Source of the DNA: Bacillota bacterium
GTDB lineage: Bacteria; Bacillota; UBA4882; UBA10575
Assembly: GCA_012727425.1 (NCBI GenBank)
Contig: JAAYHQ010000057.1
Coordinates: 18,688 to 82,687 of the forward strand
Direction: 5' to 3'
DNA: 64,000 bases
Shown here: one piece after another, positions 60,172 to 64,000 of the stretch
Numbering within the stretch: the stretch's first letter is position 1
Layout: every line of letters begins with the position of its first letter
Program-made: the position numbers and the translations under genes
The notes under the pieces: model-generated
The model's input: only the letters and a program-made list of their open reading frames with translations
The model's database searches: none
Told to the model about the DNA's origin: nothing

Positions 60172-62427
60172 ATGCACCATGTGACGATTCATGCCCCGTA
60201 CAGTTTGAATTTTCAAAACCCCTTTTTGCATCTGTGGTATCCAGGGCATAGCGAATCTTTCCAGGAGTATCCGGTCTCTTCCTGGGATGACTATGGGCCC
60301 GTTTTTGAGCTGGACATCAACCGGAACTATTTCTGTTTTAAATATGGCGATAAAAGCGGTACCGCGATCAAATGGGAACAGTTGGAACGCTGTTACGGTC
60401 AGCACCTGGGGAAAGAGGTCTGGACGGTCTCTGTCCATAATGAGGTTTATCCCCAACGGCCGGCGGAAGTGGTTGGTTCGATCAATGATCTTTATGCCGA
60501 GATCTACCCTTTATTGCGGGAGAACCAGTATTTGCCCGACACGGATGTCAGCGGTCAGGGTGTGGTTTCCATGCTCGGGGCCACCTATCTAAAGGATGGA
60601 ACAACCCTGTTTGGCTTCTTTCATCCCCGGGCGGCCCAGGTTTATTTGGTTGGCAATTTTAACGACTGGCAATCGCCTTACCATCGGCGGCCCGATCCGG
60701 CCAAGTTTCTACCAATGAAGTTATACCGGGGTTATCATGGCCTGCCCAATATTTGGGCACTCCGGACCGATCTGCCCGATCCGGCCGATCCCAGGAAAAA
60801 TAACTACCAGTTTCTGATTGTGGGCGGGGTTCCCTTAAACGACAAGCAACAACCGGTCAAAATGGCGCAGGATCCCTACGCCCGGCGCTATGGACCGGAC
60901 TATAACCGGAATAACTGCGTAGTGATCGACCCCTCGGCTTACCAATGGCAGGACGAGGGCTGGCAGACGCCGGCGGTGGACCGGTTAATCCTTTATGAGT
61001 TGAATGTGTACGGCTTTACCGACCAAGCCCCTGATCTGCCGGCCGAGATTAAGGGGACCTTCCGGGGCCTTATCCATCGGATTAAGGAAGGCTATTTCAA
61101 TGATCTGGGTGTGACCGCTTTGGCCTTGATGCCGACCTCCGAAGCGCCGACGGCCTTGAGTGACAACCGTTTGGGATACGACCCCAGTGGTTTTATGACG
61201 ATTGAACGGGACTTTGGTACCTGTGACGAGTTCCGGGCGTTGGTCGATACTGCGCACCAACATGGGCTGGCAGTTATTGTGGACCAAGTCTTCAATCATA
61301 CTTCCAACTATTTCAACCCACTTTGGCAGTTGATCCACGATGGGACGGAAGGCGGCTTCTACTTTTCCGGGTCGACCCCCTGGGGAAACCGGGTGGCCAC
61401 CGAGAAGGAAGAAGTGCAAAATATGTTGATCGACGCCTGCAAGATGTTTATCAAGGAATACCGGATCGACGGCTTTCGTTTTGACGCGACCCACAGTATG
61501 TGGATGGACCATACCTTCCTCCGGCGTTTGGCCTATGAGATTAAGGACAAGGGCTTTAAACCCGATTGTATTCTTATTGCCGAAAACCTCCCGAACGAAC
61601 CCGATTTGAACCTGCAAGGGTATAACGGGTATGCCCAGTGGTGTGACGCTTTTCACGACAAGATCAAGGCCCTGTTGCGGGAGGGGATCTTTCGGGACTG
61701 GACGGACAATTCCCCAACCCATCTGGGGAGCATCTTCTACTTCAGCAAGGACTTTTTCGCGGCCCACACCAACAATGTGGTCAATTACTGCGAAAGCCAC
61801 GATGAGAACAGTGTCCCCTATGAGGTGGCGACCAGCGGTGATGGTTTAATCTGGGCGCCGGCGAAGGAACGTAAAGCCCGGTTGGGTCTGTTCGCCACGA
61901 TGGTGGCCCTGGGGCAGCCCATGATCTATATGGGCCAGGAATTTGGCGTGGAACGTCCCCGGAACCGGATTGACCTGGATTGGCCCGTGTTTTTGCGTGG
62001 TCACCACTATTACCAGTGGGCCGCCGGTTTGATCCGTTTACGCCGCCGTTATCCGGGACTGCGGGTCTACGGCTATGATCCGGATCCGGAAGGGAAATTT
62101 GCCTGGTTGTTGGGGCCCTGGCTTGGTGAGAAATGCGGCGGGGGAAGAAACGTGATCGGGTGGACGACCAACCCCAACGGACAACCATGGGAACGCATGG
62201 TGGTGTTCTTGAATTTTGAACCCTATGAAGTGACGGTAGACCTGGAATTTCCCCTGTCCGGCTACTGGGTTAAACTGGCGGATATTGACCGGGTCAACGA
62301 TCTGCCACCGGAAGGGGATAATTCCCTTGCCGACCCGACTGCCATCAAAACCACCGGCCATTTTGGCGGCTTTGTCTTGCCATCTTCTAGCGGGTTCATC
62401 TATAAATGGGTAGCGCCTCTTGACTAG
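60172..62427 (+). CDS. GH13 alpha-amylase-family enzyme with N-terminal modules
   Basis: A 751-residue intracellular GH13 enzyme. Residues 1-140 resemble a CBM41-like starch-binding module (HLWYPG, FKYGDK, GKEVWTVSVHNEVYPQRP). Then a CBM48-like module with VYLVGNFNDWQ, then the barrel with the nucleophile in IDGFRFDATHSM (about Asp437), the acid/base in LIAENLPNEP (about Glu469) and the third acid in ESHDENSV (about Asp541). The layout is close to branching enzymes and pullulanase-like debranching enzymes; specificity is not clear from sequence. No signal peptide. It is divergent from glgP. Confidence 0.85.
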   Translation: MHHVTIHAPYSLNFQNPFLHLWYPGHSESFQEYPVSSWDDYGPVFELDINRNYFCFKYGDKSGTAIKWEQLERCYGQHLGKEVWTVSVHNEVYPQRPAEVVGSINDLYAEIYPLLRENQYLPDTDVSGQGVVSMLGATYLKDGTTLFGFFHPRAAQVYLVGNFNDWQSPYHRRPDPAKFLPMKLYRGYHGLPNIWALRTDLPDPADPRKNNYQFLIVGGVPLNDKQQPVKMAQDPYARRYGPDYNRNNCVVIDPSAYQWQDEGWQTPAVDRLILYELNVYGFTDQAPDLPAEIKGTFRGLIHRIKEGYFNDLGVTALALMPTSEAPTALSDNRLGYDPSGFMTIERDFGTCDEFRALVDTAHQHGLAVIVDQVFNHTSNYFNPLWQLIHDGTEGGFYFSGSTPWGNRVATEKEEVQNMLIDACKMFIKEYRIDGFRFDATHSMWMDHTFLRRLAYEIKDKGFKPDCILIAENLPNEPDLNLQGYNGYAQWCDAFHDKIKALLREGIFRDWTDNSPTHLGSIFYFSKDFFAAHTNNVVNYCESHDENSVPYEVATSGDGLIWAPAKERKARLGLFATMVALGQPMIYMGQEFGVERPRNRIDLDWPVFLRGHHYYQWAAGLIRLRRRYPGLRVYGYDPDPEGKFAWLLGPWLGEKCGGGRNVIGWTTNPNGQPWERMVVFLNFEPYEVTVDLEFPLSGYWVKLADIDRVNDLPPEGDNSLADPTAIKTTGHFGGFVLPSSSGFIYKWVAPLD

Positions 62428-62495
62428 ATGCCGACCGGTGTGCAGTCGACATAACCGGCAGGAAGCGGGTGCTTTATTTACTTTTAGTGGACTGT

Positions 62496-62523
62496 ATATC
62501 CCCTCTTCCTTCTCTCATATAAT
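62496..62523 (+). promoter_or_regulatory. Possible sigma-E type promoter of the ytxC-like gene
   Basis: ATA (62496-62498) and CATATAAT (62516-62523) with 17 bases between them, resembling the mother-cell sigma-E pattern. The gene starts 24 bases downstream of the -10 box. A perfect TATAAT is contained, without a matching sigma-A -35 box. Confidence 0.4.
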
Positions 62524-62546
62524 ACTTTTGCGAGGAGGGGAGTTTT

Positions 62547-63404
62547 TTGTCTACGATCCAGATAGGGACCGGATCCCTCTTTGATTTGCGCGCAAACATC
62601 GAAAAAGAGCTCACCCGCTGGGAAAAGGAAGGAATTGAGTTTCAGGTCCAAGAGCAGAGAATGGGGAAGTATAAGTTTCTCAATTTTACCTTTGGGAAAC
62701 CGGAAAAGGAAACCACCAAACAGGAAGAAGCGATTTTCTGGCAAAACCTGGCTCTAGTGGTCACCAATCTGCTTTTGGGGGAAGTATCCCAAAACTTGCT
62801 GCGGCGTATGATCCGGATAGATCACCCCTATATATCCGCCGCGGAAGCCGACGCCCTTTCTCAGAAAGTGATCGCCACTTTGTCGGCGGTGGGGGAGAAA
62901 GAGCGGGTTAACCGGGTCCAGAAAGAAGTCAACAGTTTCCTCCGGGAAAATAAAGCCCTTTTTTTGGAAGGATTTTTCCGTTTTCGCCTCAAGGATTATG
63001 TTCAAGAATTAAAGGAAAACCTGGAAGAGGCCATCGACCAGCTCCTGGCGGACAAAGAATACCAGGAGTTTATTAAACTCCTCCGGTATTTTGTGGAGAT
63101 TCAGGAACCAAAGATCCTCGAGGTCCACGTCCTCTTTTATTCGAAGGAAAAATTCCGTCTCTTGGATGAAGAGGAAAAACCACTGGAGCATGAATATCTT
63201 TTGAAAGTCCTTGGTGATTTAAGGGATGAGGGGTTAAAATATGAGGATCTGCTCCTCAGCGCCTTGATTACCCTTTCCCCCCAGCGGATCATCCTTCACC
63301 ATTCGGAGAAGACCAATATTGTCAACACCATCCAGAATGTCTTTACCGAAAGGGTGGCCTTTTGTCGTGATTGTGAATTGTGCCGCCGCACGGAGGAGCA
63401 TTAA
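62547..63404 (+). CDS. YtxC-like sporulation protein
   Basis: A 285-residue soluble, mostly helical protein. The C-terminal half matches the YtxC pattern: FFRFRLKDYVQELKENLEEAID (in part), LLRYFVEIQEPKILEVHVL, and the final SEKTNIVNTIQNVFTERV followed by CRDCELC. YtxC is a putative sporulation protein of unknown mechanism. TTG start at 62547 preceded by GAGGAGGGGAG. It has its own sporulation-type promoter and terminator. Confidence 0.85.
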   Translation: MSTIQIGTGSLFDLRANIEKELTRWEKEGIEFQVQEQRMGKYKFLNFTFGKPEKETTKQEEAIFWQNLALVVTNLLLGEVSQNLLRRMIRIDHPYISAAEADALSQKVIATLSAVGEKERVNRVQKEVNSFLRENKALFLEGFFRFRLKDYVQELKENLEEAIDQLLADKEYQEFIKLLRYFVEIQEPKILEVHVLFYSKEKFRLLDEEEKPLEHEYLLKVLGDLRDEGLKYEDLLLSALITLSPQRIILHHSEKTNIVNTIQNVFTERVAFCRDCELCRRTEEH

Positions 63405-63405
63405 G

Positions 63406-63432
63406 AATAATCCCGAAAGGGATTATTTCTTT
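63406..63432 (+). terminator. Terminator of the ytxC-like gene
   Basis: AATAATCCC-GAAA-GGGATTATT hairpin followed by a T-rich run, immediately after the stop codon. Confidence 0.85.
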
Positions 63433-63447
63433 TGCCCCAATAATTGT

Positions 63448-63476
63448 TTGAAAATACAAATAAAGTATATTATAAT
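63448..63476 (+). promoter_or_regulatory. Sigma-A promoter of the lipoprotein gene
   Basis: TTGAAA (63448-63453) and TATAAT (63471-63476) with 17-base spacing, 28 bases before the predicted start region. Confidence 0.85.
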
Positions 63477-63503
63477 GTAATAAGTTTGAACGATAGGGAG
63501 GAA

Positions 63504-64000
63504 TTGGAATGGGTAAAAAAATCCCTCTGGGGCACATTATCCTTGATCACGGTGCTCCTTCTGCTGCTGGCCGGTTGTGGTGGTTCTCCCAAAAAGCCGC
63601 CGGCTATTTCGCAATTGACCAGAATTGAGGTAACCGTAGATGATATACCGGTTACAGATCTGGTGGTCAGGACGAATAGTGAAATACAATTTGAAGCGAA
63701 GGGTTATGACCAAAATAACAATCCAATGGAAGGGTTGGATTTTCAGTGGGCGATAGAGCCGGAAACGGTGGGAATAATTAATAAGCAAACGGGATGGTTT
63801 CAGGCTGGATCTGAAGAAGGCGAAGGTGAAATTGTTTGTAAAGCCAAAGGGGTTACAAAAAAAGTTTCTGTTCAAGTTTCAGACGAAGAACCTATATTAA
63901 AAGAAATTATAATAAAACCAGAAGTAGCCACTGTTAGGCCAGGTGATAGCAGAGAGTTCCAAGCCATAGCTATCGATCAATATGGTGAACCGATGTCAGG
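63504..64000 (+). CDS. Lipoprotein with Ig-like (BIG2-type) repeats, 3' truncated; possible frameshift near start
   Basis: Secreted lipoprotein. The open frame encodes a hydrophobic signal ending in LLLLLAGCGGS, a clear lipobox, then beta-rich Ig-like segments (ITVDDIPVT-like strands, PETVGIINKQTGWFQA and IIIKPEVATVRPGDSREFQA) typical of BIG2 domains. The window ends inside it. The well-spaced ATG at 63509, after GGGAGG, is in another frame and would stop at 63629; dropping one A from the seven-A run 63515-63521 would fuse MGKKSLW to the signal peptide. In the frame as given, only a TTG at 63504 is available, two bases from the binding site. Confidence 0.8.
   Translation, partial: MEWVKKSLWGTLSLITVLLLLLAGCGGSPKKPPAISQLTRIEVTVDDIPVTDLVVRTNSEIQFEAKGYDQNNNPMEGLDFQWAIEPETVGIINKQTGWFQAGSEEGEGEIVCKAKGVTKKVSVQVSDEEPILKEIIIKPEVATVRPGDSREFQAIAIDQYGEPMS

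Noticed and set aside
60985..61800. Minus-strand open frame of about 271 codons inside the GH13 gene
   Set aside because: It is antisense to the catalytic barrel, which has intact active-site motifs on the plus strand.
1..64000. CRISPR arrays, prophage, transposases, rRNA or tRNA genes
   Set aside because: None was seen. The only regular repeats are coding (the SPOCS 411-bp units and the 18-bp hexapeptide units), and no cas-, phage- or transposase-like protein was recognised.

Overview
The window reads as one contiguous chromosomal segment of an anaerobic-type, endospore-forming member of the Bacillota, probably a deep clostridial or limnochordial lineage. Supporting signs are the gene orders miaB-mutS-mutL-miaA-hfq and ruvCAB-queH-recO, cotJABC, an alpha/beta-type small acid-soluble spore protein, SPOCS-domain (DUF3794) proteins, YteA- and YtxC-type sporulation proteins, strong AGGAGG ribosome binding sites with frequent TTG/GTG starts, and a moderately GC-rich composition. 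The lineage is inferred; no rRNA or tRNA gene was recognised. No prophage, transposase or CRISPR array was recognised either.

Region 1 (1-14640): the 3' part of valS and lepB precede an amino-sugar region. On the minus strand a ROK repressor heads an operon with a phosphohexomutase, a GH94 enzyme very like N,N'-diacetylchitobiose phosphorylase, and a cytoplasmic GH20 hexosaminidase. Divergent from it, and sharing a regulatory region with an inverted repeat, lie a sugar-binding protein, two permeases and nagB. Together they look like import and phosphorolytic use of chitin oligosaccharides. No nagA, GlcNAc kinase or ABC ATPase is present here.

Region 2 (14640-29270): assorted metabolism and signalling. 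It has a GT4 glycosyltransferase, a stand-alone HIRAN-like protein, galM, a Cof phosphatase, a cyclic-di-GMP-I riboswitch ahead of a PAS-GGDEF-HD-GYP protein, degV, phoU, an OmpH/Skp-like protein, an SDR facing a serine-palmitoyltransferase-like alpha-oxoamine synthase, a twin P-loop ATPase, resA-ccdA, and a long GC-rich structured intergenic element.

Region 3 (29270-39130): cotJABC, a SASP gene, then the miaB-mutS-mutL-miaA-hfq-ynbB housekeeping run.

Region 4 (39180-50250): the most distinctive part, a probable spore-surface cluster. It holds a four-repeat SPOCS protein, a membrane-anchored protein with an acidic hexapeptide repeat, a three-repeat SPOCS protein with a 411-bp DNA period, a 677-residue beta-rich protein with SPOCS-like segments, and a glycosyltransferase, partly coupled by overlapping stop/start codons. 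DUF5665 and YteA genes follow.

Region 5 (50320-64000): an M28 peptidase, ruvC-ruvA-ruvB-queH-DUF2905-recO, a SpoIIM-like membrane protein, glyS, an alpha-glucan phosphorylase and a GH13 enzyme (glycogen/alpha-glucan use), a YtxC-like protein, and a lipoprotein with Ig-like repeats cut by the window end. The lipoprotein's signal peptide appears shifted by one base at a run of seven A residues.
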